Assembly (NCBI RefSeq): GCF_018128065.1
Contig: NZ_CP072360.1
Span: 314,501 to 378,500, forward strand
Direction: 5' to 3'
DNA length: 64,000 bases
Source: Prevotella melaninogenica
GTDB lineage: Bacteria > Bacteroidota > Bacteroidia > Bacteroidales > Bacteroidaceae
The translations under genes were made by a program, and so were the position numbers. Each line of letters opens with the position of its first letter. Position 1 is the first letter of the stretch. The notes below the pieces were generated by a model. It did not search any database. It saw only the letters and a program-made list of their open reading frames with translations, and was not told where the DNA came from. Positions 1 through 8,487 of this stretch are shown piece by piece.

Positions 1-1576
1 CATACGTACTTCCGAAGCCAACAATGAGCAAGTCGGCATCCTTCTCATCACCCAAAACCTTCAAATCAGGCACAGGGATACGAGCGACCTTTTCCCAACG
101 GATATGATCCATCTTGTCATGGTTCTCTGGATCGGTTGAGATGGCACCTGTCTCGCCGTCTTTCTCCAAGCCACCAAGGATGTGTGTATAGCCTTCCGTA
201 CCTGGAATAGCCCAGTAACGTGCCAATGTCTTAGGGTCACGTTTGTATGGAGTATACTTATACTTCTGATCTTCTGTAACGAAGTGAGGGCGGATTTCTG
301 GCAACTCATCGATATCTGGAAGTTTCCAAGCAGAAGAACCATTAGCAATGAAAGCATCGGTAAGGAGCACAACTGGTGTCATATGTTCCAATGCAATCTT
401 ACATGCGTTGTAGGCTGCATCAAAGCAATCAGTAGGACTTGTAGCTGCAATAACAGGCATTGGACTCTCTCCATTACGACCATAAAGCACCTGTAGGAGG
501 TCGGTCTGCTCACTCTTGGTAGGCATACCCGTTGATGGACCACCACGTTGTACGTCAATAATTACCAATGGAAGCTCGTCGATAAGCGCAAGGTTCATTG
601 CCTCACTCTTCAAACATATACCAGGACCAGAGGTTGAAGTAGCTGCCAAGGCACCAGCGAAAGCTGCACCAATAGCCGATGCACAACCTGCAATCTCGTC
701 TTCACACTGTACGGTTGTCACACCCATTGACTTATGTTTTGCCAACTCGTGTAAGATATCTGTTGCAGGAGTGATAGGATAAGAACCCAAGAAAAGACGC
801 AATCCAGCACGTTCTGCAGCTGCCATCAATCCGTAGGCTGTAGCCTTATTACCTGTAATATCCATGTAACGTCCAGGTTCCTTCACTTTTGACTCAATAC
901 GATAGGTATTAGGAACAGAGGCATGTACGTTATGACCATAGTCATATCCTGCACGTACCACCTTAATATTCGCCTCAGCAATGGCTGGTTTCTTCTTGAA
1001 CTTTGTTTCAAGATAGTTATTAACCAACTCCAAGTCGCGATTGAAAAGCCAGCAGACAAGACCCAGGGCAAACATATTACGGCACTTCAACATAGACTTG
1101 TTATCCATGCCTGTATCAGCCAAACAGTCCTTCACCATCTTTGTTATCGGACAAGCCACTACCCGATCAGGGTCAATACCCATCTCGCCTAAATAGTCAT
1201 CACTACGAAATTCAGCCTTCTGAAGGTCTCTCTGACCGAATGAATCAGTATCGATAATAATCGTACTGTTAGGTTTACAATGTTTGTACTGCATCTTTAA
1301 CGCAGCAGCATTCATTGCCACGAGAACGTCACAGAGGTCACCAGGCGTATAAACTTTGCCCGAACCGATATGAACTTGGAATCCACTCACACCGGTTAAG
1401 GAGCCTTGCGGGGCACGGATGTCTGCTGGATAGTCTGGGAACGTAGATACACCATTGCCGATAGAAGCCGATACGGTTGTAAAAATGTTACCCGCAAGCT
1501 GCATACCATCACCTGAGTCACCAGAAAAGTGTATTACAACACTGTCGAGTTCTTTCACTTCGATTTGTTCTTCCAT
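1..1576 (-). CDS. korA: 2-oxoacid:ferredoxin oxidoreductase, fused gamma/alpha subunit (KorA-type), 3' end outside window
   Basis: The open frame runs from an ATG at 1574-1576 to the left window edge without a stop, so about 525 residues are visible and the C terminus is missing. The start reads MEEQIEVKELDSVVIHFSGD. The first 190 or so residues match the gamma domain (SGDSGDGMQLAG near the start, APQGSLTGVSGFQVHIGS). The following alpha/pyrimidine-binding domain shows YPITPATDILHELA, ATSTSGPGICLKSEA and RGGPSTGMPTKSEQ. This family oxidises 2-oxoglutarate or another 2-oxoacid to the acyl-CoA with ferredoxin as acceptor, together with a TPP-binding beta subunit that would be expected just beyond the left edge. 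Substrate (2-oxoglutarate rather than a branched 2-oxoacid) is inferred from the Bacteroidales gamma-alpha fusion and is less certain than the family. Confidence 0.9.
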   Translation of the reverse strand, partial: MEEQIEVKELDSVVIHFSGDSGDGMQLAGNIFTTVSASIGNGVSTFPDYPADIRAPQGSLTGVSGFQVHIGSGKVYTPGDLCDVLVAMNAAALKMQYKHCKPNSTIIIDTDSFGQRDLQKAEFRSDDYLGEMGIDPDRVVACPITKMVKDCLADTGMDNKSMLKCRNMFALGLVCWLFNRDLELVNNYLETKFKKKPAIAEANIKVVRAGYDYGHNVHASVPNTYRIESKVKEPGRYMDITGNKATAYGLMAAAERAGLRLFLGSYPITPATDILHELAKHKSMGVTTVQCEDEIAGCASAIGAAFAGALAATSTSGPGICLKSEAMNLALIDELPLVIIDVQRGGPSTGMPTKSEQTDLLQVLYGRNGESPMPVIAATSPTDCFDAAYNACKIALEHMTPVVLLTDAFIANGSSAWKLPDIDELPEIRPHFVTEDQKYKYTPYKRDPKTLARYWAIPGTEGYTHILGGLEKDGETGAISTDPENHDKMDHIRWEKVARIPVPDLKVLGDEKDADLLIVGFGSTY

Positions 1577-1645
1577 AGATTATTTCTTGTTTATGTTAGT
1601 AAATCGTTTCTGTATTTCTTGCTTTTCCCGCTGTAGCGGTCATAC

Positions 1646-2650
1646 TTATTTTATGATTTTCTCACCATTAGAGACATAAATTCCCTTGGGTAACTCACGC
1701 TCATTTGTCCCCATCTTAACCCCCTGCAACGAATAGATTTCGTTGCTTTCCTTGCTTTCTTGAATCCTTGTCATCGGAACACTGACACCTAATGGAATAT
1801 GTTTTTTCTTCTGATAGACACGTATCCAGTCAATACACATCTCATAGGTATGATTCTCATTAGGGTTTTTCGCCCACGAACCATTGCCCACAGACTGATT
1901 GAGAATCAGGTAGAAATTGGACTTATCAAACGGCCATTGCTCTTGACTATCATTCTGTTTCTTATATTGAAACACACGTTTACCATCGGCAAAGAATGTC
2001 AGCACGTCCTCTTCCCACTCTACTGCATAGGTGTGATAACGATTCATTGGCATCAAAAGATTGCTTGAGTGTAGCTCATTTCTATGACTCTGAGTCCACG
2101 CAGAGTGTACTGTTGCATAACAACGCTGCTCATTATCAATCTGCTCAAAGATATCAATCTCACCGCCTTTCGGCCATCCAAACTTTGACTTTGGCATCAT
2201 CCAAATAGCTGGGAAATTACCAATAAAAGGATTGACCAACGCCCGACACTCTACACGACCAAAGCGGAAAGTAAAGCTCTGACTGGTTTCAATACCACCC
2301 GTAAGCATTGACACATTGTCTTTTGACTTATCAGGGTTAGGAATGGCACGCAGAACGAGATTGCCATCCTTTATAAAAGCGACTTCAGGAGAATTGCTCA
2401 AATATCGCGCCCATGTTACTTTTGGACGTCGAGTACAGTATCTCCACACCTTAGCATCAGGCAACGTTCCGTCTGGTTCATTAAACTCATCTCTAAAGAC
2501 AAGCATATATTCGGGACCAGGCGTTTCCTCATCAGCAGCCAACGCCTCTACTCCCTTTGCCGAGTTAGCGAGTTGTGCAAATGATGCTGTGGAGAACAAT
2601 GCCATTGTTAGCACTGCAAGTATTCTCTTATTGTTCTTCTTTTGTAACAT
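1646..2650 (-). CDS. Secreted family 16 glycoside hydrolase (beta-glucanase-like)
   Basis: A 334-residue protein with an N-terminal signal peptide (basic start, hydrophobic stretch to about residue 26, ending FAQ). The GH16 catalytic motif is complete as EIDIFE, with E164 the expected nucleophile, D166 the assisting residue and E169 the acid/base. Aromatic residues typical of the jelly-roll cleft surround it (GNFPAIWMMP just before). Family members cleave beta-1,3 or mixed beta-1,3/1,4 glucans such as laminarin or lichenin; the exact substrate cannot be read here. The last 35 residues (IYSLQGVKM...LPKGIYVSNGEK) resemble the C-terminal tail of Prevotella proteins exported by the type IX system, which fits the PorG and PorZ homologues in this window. 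It lies alone, with a 70-bp gap to korA and about 700 bp of noncoding DNA upstream. Confidence 0.9.
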   Translation of the reverse strand: MLQKKNNKRILAVLTMALFSTASFAQLANSAKGVEALAADEETPGPEYMLVFRDEFNEPDGTLPDAKVWRYCTRRPKVTWARYLSNSPEVAFIKDGNLVLRAIPNPDKSKDNVSMLTGGIETSQSFTFRFGRVECRALVNPFIGNFPAIWMMPKSKFGWPKGGEIDIFEQIDNEQRCYATVHSAWTQSHRNELHSSNLLMPMNRYHTYAVEWEEDVLTFFADGKRVFQYKKQNDSQEQWPFDKSNFYLILNQSVGNGSWAKNPNENHTYEMCIDWIRVYQKKKHIPLGVSVPMTRIQESKESNEIYSLQGVKMGTNERELPKGIYVSNGEKIIK

Positions 2651-2942
2651 ATTTTTATTAAGATATCATCCAAAGAGATATTATCAGAGAAATGTAGAAT
2701 CAACCTGTATAATAGATGCTTACAGAAAGATTCTGACAAATTATAGGTTTACTTTTTCCTACGTTGCTTTCTCGACTTTCCCTTTCTTAGATTATCTTTT
2801 GTTTACGTTAGTGTATTCTGAGGACAAAAGTGCGAAATATTATTGAGAAAACAAAATCTTTTGAGGAGAAAAAATATATTTTTGTATCTTACGAGTAAAA
2901 AGCATCAAGATTTTAATTATAATACTAAAGTTTCCCACCCCT

Positions 2943-3190
2943 CTATTTCATGGGTATTTTAGCTAAATTGCTTTGTGAATGCTCATGAACATGACCATCA
3001 TTCGATAATAGCAGTTGCATCCAGTGCTGAGAAGATGGTAGATAATCTTCTTAGTGTATTGTCTCACCATTAATGCGGAAAAGACGAATGGAAAGAATCA
3101 GTTGAACAGTGGAGATACCATCGTGTTTCTCTAAAGAAAGTCTACAGTGTAGACGTCCAAGACCAAGTTTTGATAATTTCTTCAAATCAT
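2943..3190 (-). pseudogene. Possible decayed reading frame of unknown origin
   Basis: On the minus strand a frame of about 80 codons reads through with protein-like composition (KKLSKLGLGRLHCRLSLEKH then LILSIRLFRINGETIH) but is interrupted by TAA at 3051-3053 and ends at TAG 2943-2945. There is no clear start codon or ribosome binding site. I do not recognise the family; it could be a remnant of a mobile element or simply noncoding DNA. Confidence 0.25.
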
Positions 3191-3200
3191 TTCTACTGAA

Positions 3201-3263
3201 AAGGACAGCTATTCCACGTGTAGTGAATTACGTCACTGGTACGACACAGGAATAGCTGTCCTT
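3201..3263. terminator. Long stem-loop downstream of cysS
   Basis: A perfect 15-bp inverted repeat (AAGGACAGCTATTCC at 3201-3215 with its complement at 3249-3263) encloses a 33-nt loop. It lies about 100 bp after the cysS stop. A weak T-rich run follows only on the plus side, so it may act as a terminator or an RNA 3'-end stabiliser for cysS. Confidence 0.5.
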
Positions 3264-3366
3264 CGTTTTATTTATATTTATTAGGTAGAAAAAAGTATCT
3301 ACCACTTAATTCACGCTAATATTAGCGGATTGCTTGTGACAGAATTGAGATTGAAGAGTCTATACT

Positions 3367-4854
3367 CTATCGATCAAGTTTCCACGTAACACCGTCCTTG
3401 GTGTCCTTAACTTGGAAGCCAGCCTCAGCGAGGGCATCACGAATCTGGTCGCTAACAGCCCAGTTCTTCTCTGCTTTCGCCTTTGCACGGAGGTCGAGTA
3501 CCATATCAACAACCTTACCGTAAGCCTCCTCACGAGTATCGTTATTAGCTCCTCGCTCATTCTGAAGACCGAGGATATCGAAAGCAAAGAGCTGCATAGC
3601 CTCGCTGAGTTCCTTAAGGTCGTCGGCTGATATCTGTGCCTTATGGTCGATGAGGATGTTCACCAAGTGGCAAGCCTCAAAGAGAGTTGAGATAGCAGCG
3701 GGTGTCATCAAATCGTCGTTCATTGCATCGTAACACTTCTGACGGAAGCCAGCAACAAACTTCTTTGTATTCTCATCAGATGCTGCAGCAGTCTGAATGC
3801 GTGCCAACTCTTCAATACCATTCATCAAACGCTCATATCCCTTCTCAGCAGCTTGTAGTGCCTCGTTAGAGAAGTCGACTGTTCCACGATAGTGAGCAGA
3901 GAGGATGAAGAAGCGAATCGTCATCGGAGAGTAAGCCTGTGTGAGCGTATCATGCTCGCCAGTGAAGAACTGTTCAAGCGTAATGAAGTTGCCGAGAGAC
4001 TTGCCCATCTTCTGTCCATTGATGGTAATCATATTGTTATGCATCCAATACTTCACCATTTCATCACCCTGTGAAGCCACAGCTTGTGCAATCTCGCACT
4101 CATGATGAGGGAAGATAAGGTCCATACCGCCACCGTGGATATCGAAGTGATTGCCCAAATACTTGCGCCCCATCGCTGTACACTCACAGTGCCAGCCCGG
4201 AAAACCATCGCTCCAAGGGGATGGCCATCGCATGATATGTTCTGGCATAGCACGCTTCCAAAGGGCGAAGTCAATCTGATTTCGCTTTTCATCAACGCCT
4301 GCCAACTCACGTGAGTTATTAATCATATCAGTGATGTTACGACCAGAAAGAACACCATAGTGGTGGTCTTTATCGTATTTCTCCACATCAAAATAGATAC
4401 TTCCATTGCTTTCATAGGCATAGCCGTTGGCAAGAATCTGCTTAACAACTTCTTCCTGTTCAATGATATGACCCGTAGCATGTGGTTCGATGCTTGGTGG
4501 GAGAACGTTGAGCGAACGCATAGCATCATGGTAGCGGTTGGTATAGTACTGCGCAATCTCCATTGGCTCCAACTGCTCAAGACGTGCCTTCTTCTCAATC
4601 TTATCATCACCTTCGTCAGCATCATGCTCCAAATGACCAACGTCCGTGATGTTACGAACATAACGAACCTTGTATCCTATGTGTTTCAGATAGCGGAAAA
4701 GAATATCAAAGGTGATAGCAGGACGTGCGTGTCCGAGGTGTGGATCGCCATAAACAGTTGGTCCACAGACATACATTCCCACGTTAGGTGCTGCAATCGG
4801 TTGGAAGAGTTCCTTTTTACGATGCAGTGTATTGTAAATAACTAAGTCTTGCAT
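3367..4854 (-). CDS. cysS: Cysteinyl-tRNA synthetase
   Basis: A full-length class I synthetase of 495 residues, charging tRNA-Cys with cysteine in the cytoplasm. The N-terminal [16 protein letters not shown] segment gives the zinc ligand C30 and the HIGH-type motif HLGH at 39-42. A second zinc-site region appears as [10 protein letters not shown] and HHECEIAQ. The KMSKS-type motif is KMGKS ([10 protein letters not shown]), and the C-terminal helical tRNA-recognition domain ends with [12 protein letters not shown]. The ATG at 4854 is the first in frame. Two overlapping minus-strand TAATTTTG boxes at 4881-4896 lie just upstream and are the likely -7 element. The gene is divergent from the ybjQ gene, whose upstream DNA has been interrupted by IS66 copy 1. 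Confidence 0.97.
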   Translation of the reverse strand: MQDLVIYNTLHRKKELFQPIAAPNVGMYVCGPTVYGDPHLGHARPAITFDILFRYLKHIGYKVRYVRNITDVGHLEHDADEGDDKIEKKARLEQLEPMEIAQYYTNRYHDAMRSLNVLPPSIEPHATGHIIEQEEVVKQILANGYAYESNGSIYFDVEKYDKDHHYGVLSGRNITDMINNSRELAGVDEKRNQIDFALWKRAMPEHIMRWPSPWSDGFPGWHCECTAMGRKYLGNHFDIHGGGMDLIFPHHECEIAQAVASQGDEMVKYWMHNNMITINGQKMGKSLGNFITLEQFFTGEHDTLTQAYSPMTIRFFILSAHYRGTVDFSNEALQAAEKGYERLMNGIEELARIQTAAASDENTKKFVAGFRQKCYDAMNDDLMTPAAISTLFEACHLVNILIDHKAQISADDLKELSEAMQLFAFDILGLQNERGANNDTREEAYGKVVDMVLDLRAKAKAEKNWAVSDQIRDALAEAGFQVKDTKDGVTWKLDR

Positions 4855-4931
4855 AATCCGTTGTTTATATCTTAATGATGCAAAATTACAAAATTATTGT
4901 CAGCCATGATGCGTCTACATAGAATTTTTAT

Positions 4932-4939
4932 TATCTTTG
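4932..4939 (+). promoter_or_regulatory. Candidate -7 box formerly upstream of ybjQ
   Basis: TATCTTTG fits the Bacteroidetes -7 consensus TAnnTTTG. It points toward ybjQ but is now separated from it by the 2.2-kb IS66 insertion. No good -33 element is seen, so this is tentative. Confidence 0.35.
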
Positions 4940-5048
4940 TCATGTATTTGTAAGACATCAAGTAATAAGTCTACATAAATTATATTATCAATACTGACAA
5001 AAGTAAGCATCCAAAATTCGCCGTCTTTTGTGGATACCGCATTGTTGC

Positions 5049-5056
5049 TACCTTTG
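5049..5056 (+). promoter_or_regulatory. Promoter -7 box of IS66 tnpB
   Basis: TACCTTTG matches TAnnTTTG, with a TTTG at 5027-5030 about 18 bp upstream as the -33 element. It lies 10 bp before the tnpB ATG, so the mRNA would have almost no leader. The left inverted repeat forms part of the promoter region. Confidence 0.6.
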
Positions 5057-5066
5057 TACAAAAAAG

Positions 5067-5411
5067 ATGTTTGCACTGAATGAAACAAATGTTTATCGGG
5101 TTTGTTGTTCTCCTGTGGATATGCGCCAGGGAATGCTTCGATTATGTCAATTCGTCCGTGGTAACGATTTTAATCCATCTGATGGTTGTGTCTATGTGTT
5201 TTATAATCGTTCTCGCAATCGTATCAAGCTGCTTCATTGGGAACGATGTGGTTTTGTCGTATACCACAAGCAGATAGCACAGGGTTGTTTAAGTGGTAAA
5301 ATCATGCAGCAAACCAAGGGATTTTATGAACTTCGATGGGATGAATTGGTCCTTTATATAGAAGGTATAAATCCTCATTGTTATCGAAGAAAACGTTACA
5401 ATAAACCTTAG
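5067..5411 (+). CDS. tnpB: IS66 accessory protein TnpB
   Basis: A 114-residue IS66 Orf2-like protein starting at ATG 5067 (MFALNETNVYRVCCSPVDMR). The family signature is clear: an N-terminal VDMRQGMLRLCQFVRG, a central PSDGCVYVFYNRSRNRIKLLHWERCGFVVYHK split over two strands of the fold, and a basic end. TnpB is required with TnpC for transposition in studied IS66 elements, but its biochemical role is not settled. The frame can be extended upstream to a TTG at 5028, but that start would precede the -7 box. Copy 2 differs by one residue (L to F in the FYE(L/F)RW segment). Confidence 0.93.
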   Translation: MFALNETNVYRVCCSPVDMRQGMLRLCQFVRGNDFNPSDGCVYVFYNRSRNRIKLLHWERCGFVVYHKQIAQGCLSGKIMQQTKGFYELRWDELVLYIEGINPHCYRRKRYNKP

Positions 5412-5418
5412 AAAATTC

Positions 5419-5449
5419 TTGCAAAATCCAGATATTTTTCGTACCTTTG
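5419..5449 (+). promoter_or_regulatory. Promoter of IS66 tnpC
   Basis: TTG at 5419-5421 and TACCTTTG at 5442-5449 are separated by 20 bp, matching the Bacteroidetes promoter. Transcription would start near 5456, giving a leader of under 20 nt before the tnpC ATG at 5474. This supports the ATG over the upstream TTG at 5447, which lies inside the -7 box. Confidence 0.65.
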
Positions 5450-5473
5450 TATCATATAAATAACTGGTTTCTG

Positions 5474-7132
5474 ATGAATACATCCAACAATAAGACTGCG
5501 TCTAACTATCATTTTTTAACTCGAGAAGATGTTATAAATCTTCTTGAGCAGAAAGACATGGAGCTTAAAAGTAAGGATGTAGAACTTAAGAGCAAGAATG
5601 TAGAACTTAAGCAGAAGGATGCAGAACTTAAGCAAAAGGACGAAGAGCTTAAGCAAAAGGATGCAGAGTTAGCAAGAAAATCTCAACGTATTCTTGAACT
5701 TGAGCGTATGGTATTCGGTAGACGTAGCGAAAAGCGTTTACCTGAGAGTCCCAACGGCTGGGCAGGTTCGTTCTTTGATAAAGATTGGGCAAAAGAAGGT
5801 AAACAACTTTCGGGGGAAATACCAACTATCATTAAGGAAGTAGAGAAGCAAGCTAAGCAGCGCAGGGAAGCAAGCTGTAACGCTCGTTCTACGAGAAAAG
5901 GCAAGCCATATGCCTCTTATGTTCCTAAGGATATAGAGCGTGTGGTTACTGAGATTTATCCAGACGGTTATGATGAAAACCGTATGGTTATCATCGGTCA
6001 CGATAAGACAGAACACTTGTGCTTACGTCCCTCAAGCTTTTATGTTAAGGTTGAAGACCGCATCGTCTGCCGTTTGAAAGATGCAAAACCCACGGATGCA
6101 AAGATTGACATACTGGAAGCTCCTTTACAGAAGCAAGCTGTGGATTGTTTTGCCGATGCCTCTCTGCTGGCTGAGATTATCACAGGAAAGTTTGTCTATC
6201 ATTTGCCAGAGTATAGACAAAGCACCAGATGGAAAGAGCATGGCATCAACATCCCAACCTCTACCATAAACAGCTGGGTTCACAGCACAGCTAACGCTTT
6301 ATATCCTCTATATAAACTCCAAGCGAAGTTGATTTTACAGAGTCCCTACTTACAAGTTGATGAGACAAGCGTACAAGTTGCCGACCGTAAGGGTAAGACT
6401 CGCAAGGGTTATCTGTGGGGAGTAAGAGATGCGCTGCACTGCCGAGGGGTCTTCTTTCATTGGAAGGAAGGTTCACGATCGGGAGCTGTACCCGACGAAC
6501 TCTTCAAAGGCTATCATGGTGCTATACAATCCGATGGGTATGAAGCTTACAGCAGATTTGAAAACGTTCAAGGCATAGAGCTCTTGGGATGTATGGCACA
6601 TGTCCGGCGAAAGTTCGAGCATTTATCGACAAATGATAAGAATGCCGCCCATATCGTTAAGATGATCGCTGTACTCTACGAGTTAGAAGCAAACTTAAAA
6701 CACAGTAACGCCAGCTACGAAGAGATTCAGGCTGAAAGAAAATCCAAAGCATATCCTATATTAAAGGCTCTTGAAGCATATATGAAGGAGGTACACAAGG
6801 AGTATCTCCCTGGCGAAGCTATGGAGAAAGCTCTGCGCTATGCCTTCTCCGTATGGATACGTATCAGCCGATACGTACAAGATGGGCGTTTCAATATAGA
6901 CAACAATCTTATGGAGCAAGCCATCAGACCCATTACGTTAGGAAGGAAGAACTATCTTTTCTGTGGCAACAACGAAGGAGCTGAAAACAATGCCATCTTC
7001 TATACGTTCATGGCATGTTGTAGGGAGGCAAAGATAGAACCTAATGTGTGGTTAAGGCAGGTATTAGCAAAACCCTTGCTGGACATGGAGGATGAGGAAT
7101 TGATTAAGCTGCTACCCATAAACTATAAATAG
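5474..7132 (+). CDS. tnpC: IS66-family transposase TnpC (DDE)
   Basis: A 552-residue transposase from ATG 5474. The N terminus is a leucine-zipper-like coiled coil built from about six 7-residue units of the type ELKxKDx, encoded by 21-bp tandem repeats at about 5560-5668. RRSEKR and a basic linker follow, then the DDE core: D296 (LQVDETSVQ), D354 (QSDGYEAY) and E481 (NNLMEQAIRP), with the usual GCMAHVRRKFEH helix between. The C-terminal IS66 tail (FYTFMACCREAKIEPNVWLR) is present. The CxxC zinc finger found in many IS66 transposases was not seen. Relative to copy 2 I see a K/N change in the P(K/N)DIER segment, H/Y in KE(H/Y)GIN and KA/RT in L(KA/RT)LEA; all three leave the catalytic residues alone. 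Confidence 0.96.
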   Translation: MNTSNNKTASNYHFLTREDVINLLEQKDMELKSKDVELKSKNVELKQKDAELKQKDEELKQKDAELARKSQRILELERMVFGRRSEKRLPESPNGWAGSFFDKDWAKEGKQLSGEIPTIIKEVEKQAKQRREASCNARSTRKGKPYASYVPKDIERVVTEIYPDGYDENRMVIIGHDKTEHLCLRPSSFYVKVEDRIVCRLKDAKPTDAKIDILEAPLQKQAVDCFADASLLAEIITGKFVYHLPEYRQSTRWKEHGINIPTSTINSWVHSTANALYPLYKLQAKLILQSPYLQVDETSVQVADRKGKTRKGYLWGVRDALHCRGVFFHWKEGSRSGAVPDELFKGYHGAIQSDGYEAYSRFENVQGIELLGCMAHVRRKFEHLSTNDKNAAHIVKMIAVLYELEANLKHSNASYEEIQAERKSKAYPILKALEAYMKEVHKEYLPGEAMEKALRYAFSVWIRISRYVQDGRFNIDNNLMEQAIRPITLGRKNYLFCGNNEGAENNAIFYTFMACCREAKIEPNVWLRQVLAKPLLDMEDEELIKLLPINYK

Positions 7133-7140
7133 CATAGAAC

Positions 7141-7173
7141 CCTTATATGAAGCCAGTCATATAAGGATTTTTT
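7141..7173 (+). terminator. Terminator of IS66 copy 1
   Basis: A perfect 10-bp stem, CCTTATATGA (7141-7150) with TCATATAAGG (7157-7166), has a 6-nt loop and is followed by a run of six T. It starts 8 bp after the tnpC stop. Confidence 0.85.
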
Positions 7174-7220
7174 GTGAAGTGGCAAGACGGCGAATTTTGG
7201 ATGCTTACTGACAAAAGATT

Positions 7221-7538
7221 ATGATTATTACAACAACCCCAACCATTGAAGGTCGTCCTATCAAAGAGTATAAAGGAATTGTCACAGGAGAGACAATTAT
7301 CGGTGCTAACTTCCTAAAAGACTTCCTTGCTGGCATCAGGGACTTCATAGGTGGACGTAGCGGAGCCTATGAAAAGGTGCTGCGTGAAGGCAAAGAAACC
7401 TCCATTCTGGAAATGATGCAACGTGCAGAAGTGCTTGGTGCCAACGCTATTGTTGGTATCGATCTTGATTATGAGACCGTCGGGCAGGGTGGATCTATGC
7501 TCATGGTCACCTGTTCTGGTACTGCCGTGGTTATATAA
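7221..7538 (+). CDS. ybjQ: YbjQ/UPF0145 family protein
   Basis: A 105-residue protein of the YbjQ (UPF0145) family, recognised from the start [19 protein letters not shown], the central [14 protein letters not shown] and the end [13 protein letters not shown]...GTAVVI. The family is a small pentamer-forming fold sometimes described as heavy-metal binding; its function is not established. The original promoter and most of the original upstream DNA were displaced by IS66 copy 1, which ends 12 bp before this ATG, so expression must now come from read-through or from the element's end. A bidirectional terminator at 7631-7672 separates it from the convergent DUF4250 gene. Confidence 0.9.
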   Translation: MIITTTPTIEGRPIKEYKGIVTGETIIGANFLKDFLAGIRDFIGGRSGAYEKVLREGKETSILEMMQRAEVLGANAIVGIDLDYETVGQGGSMLMVTCSGTAVVI

Positions 7539-7630
7539 GAGACGGTTGTCGCAAGTCTTAAAAGGCTCTGAAATACAGAAAAGAGTGCTTCCTCTCGCTG
7601 AAGAATAGTGGGGAAACATATAGAACACAT

Positions 7631-7672
7631 AAACAAAGCACGCCATGAAATCCTGCATGGCGTGCTTTGTTT
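7631..7672. terminator. Bidirectional terminator between ybjQ and the DUF4250 gene
   Basis: A perfect 17-bp inverted repeat, AAACAAAGCACGCCATG at 7631-7647 with its complement at 7656-7672, has an 8-nt loop. The A/T outer part of the stem supplies T-rich ends on both strands, and it sits between convergent genes. Confidence 0.85.
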
Positions 7673-7689
7673 ATATATTTGCTGTCTTT

Positions 7690-7890
7690 TCAATCATCAA
7701 AGCCTATTGGACGAAACTGATGCTGTTCTTCACTATATACATAGCCAGCATCATGCAAGTAGGCTTTAAGTTTCTCTACATCTTCATTGAAATGGTAACA
7801 GAGTGACTCCAAAGTGTCAAACTCTTCATCACGAAGTAACATGTTTACACTGCTTACCAATATCGCAGGGTTTTTTGGTAAATAATCCAT
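7690..7890 (-). CDS. DUF4250 family protein
   Basis: A 66-residue protein (MDYLPKNPAILVSSVNMLLR...). The pattern LPKNPAILVSSVNMLLRDE, then ESLCYHFNEDVEKL and GYVYSEEQHQF is that of the small DUF4250 family found widely in Firmicutes and Bacteroidetes. Its function is unknown. It lies 27 bp after cdd on the same strand and probably shares its transcript, ending at the terminator at 7631-7672. Confidence 0.8.
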   Translation of the reverse strand: MDYLPKNPAILVSSVNMLLRDEEFDTLESLCYHFNEDVEKLKAYLHDAGYVYSEEQHQFRPIGFDD

Positions 7891-7917
7891 AACTTTATTC
7901 TTAAAAGTGTGAACGGA

Positions 7918-8397
7918 CTACTTCATCGATTCTCCTATAAATTGGAGAGGTAATAAGTCCTTTACACTATTGATAACATATACGCCATTCGTACCATAAA
8001 GAAGAATACGAATAGGTTGTTTATAACGATCTTCTATCTCTAAAATAACTTGACGACAGGCACCACAAGGTACTATCGGGTCGCGCATCAAACCATACTC
8101 ATTAGCTGCTGCAATGGCAAGAGTAGTGACTGCTTGACCTGGATAAACAGACTGAGCAGCAAAGATAGCTGAGCGCTCAGCGCATAAGCCCGATGGAAAA
8201 GCAGCATTCTCCTGATTGGCTCCGATAACTTCTGTACCATCGGCAAGCAGCAAAGCAGCACCAACACGGAAGCGGCTATAAGGAGAATAACTATTACCAG
8301 TTGCCTCAACAGCTCTTTGAATGAGGTGCTGATCAGCCGTAGAGAGTTCCTCTACTTGGCAAAAACCAATCTTAATGCTTATGTCTATTGTTTTCAT
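7918..8397 (-). CDS. cdd: Cytidine deaminase
   Basis: A 159-residue homotetramer-type cytidine deaminase that converts cytidine and deoxycytidine to (deoxy)uridine in pyrimidine salvage. The zinc site is complete: C72 and E74 in CAERSA, then C111 and C114 in PCGACRQ, with E74 the proton shuttle. Substrate-binding SPYSRFRVGAAL and NQENAAFPSG are present. Length is slightly above the usual 130 or so because of an N-terminal extension. It is the first gene of a probable two-gene unit with the DUF4250 protein. The window also carries upp, another salvage enzyme, but the two are not linked. Confidence 0.95.
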   Translation of the reverse strand: MKTIDISIKIGFCQVEELSTADQHLIQRAVEATGNSYSPYSRFRVGAALLLADGTEVIGANQENAAFPSGLCAERSAIFAAQSVYPGQAVTTLAIAAANEYGLMRDPIVPCGACRQVILEIEDRYKQPIRILLYGTNGVYVINSVKDLLPLQFIGESMK

Positions 8398-8425
8398 ATT
8401 TGATATTTATTATTGTTGGTGGGGG

Positions 8426-8487
8426 GTATAAGGCAAATTAGCCCTATTAGGCTTATATGCCCAATTAGCCTGATTAGCCTAATAACC
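8426..8487. repeat. GCCTAAT-type intergenic repeat, locus 1
   Basis: Short imperfect modules of the type (A)TTAGCCTAATTAG/GCCCAATTAG recur in tandem between cdd and the lipoprotein gene and abut the stop codon of the latter. The same kind of sequence occurs at 24785-24845, 35185-35242 and 40478-40550. Confidence 0.65.

Larger units (their letters stand above)
2651..3366. other. Intergenic region before the GH16 gene
   Basis: About 700 bp without a convincing gene. It contains AT-rich DNA upstream of the GH16 start, a broken minus-strand reading frame at 2943-3190 and a long stem-loop at 3201-3263, listed separately. No tRNA-like fold was seen. Confidence 0.6.
5003..7208 (+). mobile_element. 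IS66-family insertion sequence, copy 1 (complete)
   Basis: The element is 2206 bp, bounded by perfect 25-bp terminal inverted repeats beginning GTAAGCATCCAAAATTCGCC (left 5003-5027, right complement 7184-7208). It is flanked by an exact 8-bp target duplication, TGACAAAA, at 4995-5002 and 7209-7216, the duplication length expected for IS66. It carries tnpB and tnpC but no tnpA. A stem-loop terminator follows tnpC. The intact ends, the duplication and the near-identity to copy 2 (31206-33411) indicate a recent, probably still competent, element. It was inserted 12 bp (duplication included) before the ybjQ start codon. Confidence 0.97.

Noticed and set aside
5028..5066. TTG-initiated extension of tnpB (and likewise 5447 for tnpC)
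   Set aside because: These starts precede or lie inside the promoter -7 boxes; the downstream ATG codons give normal family N termini.
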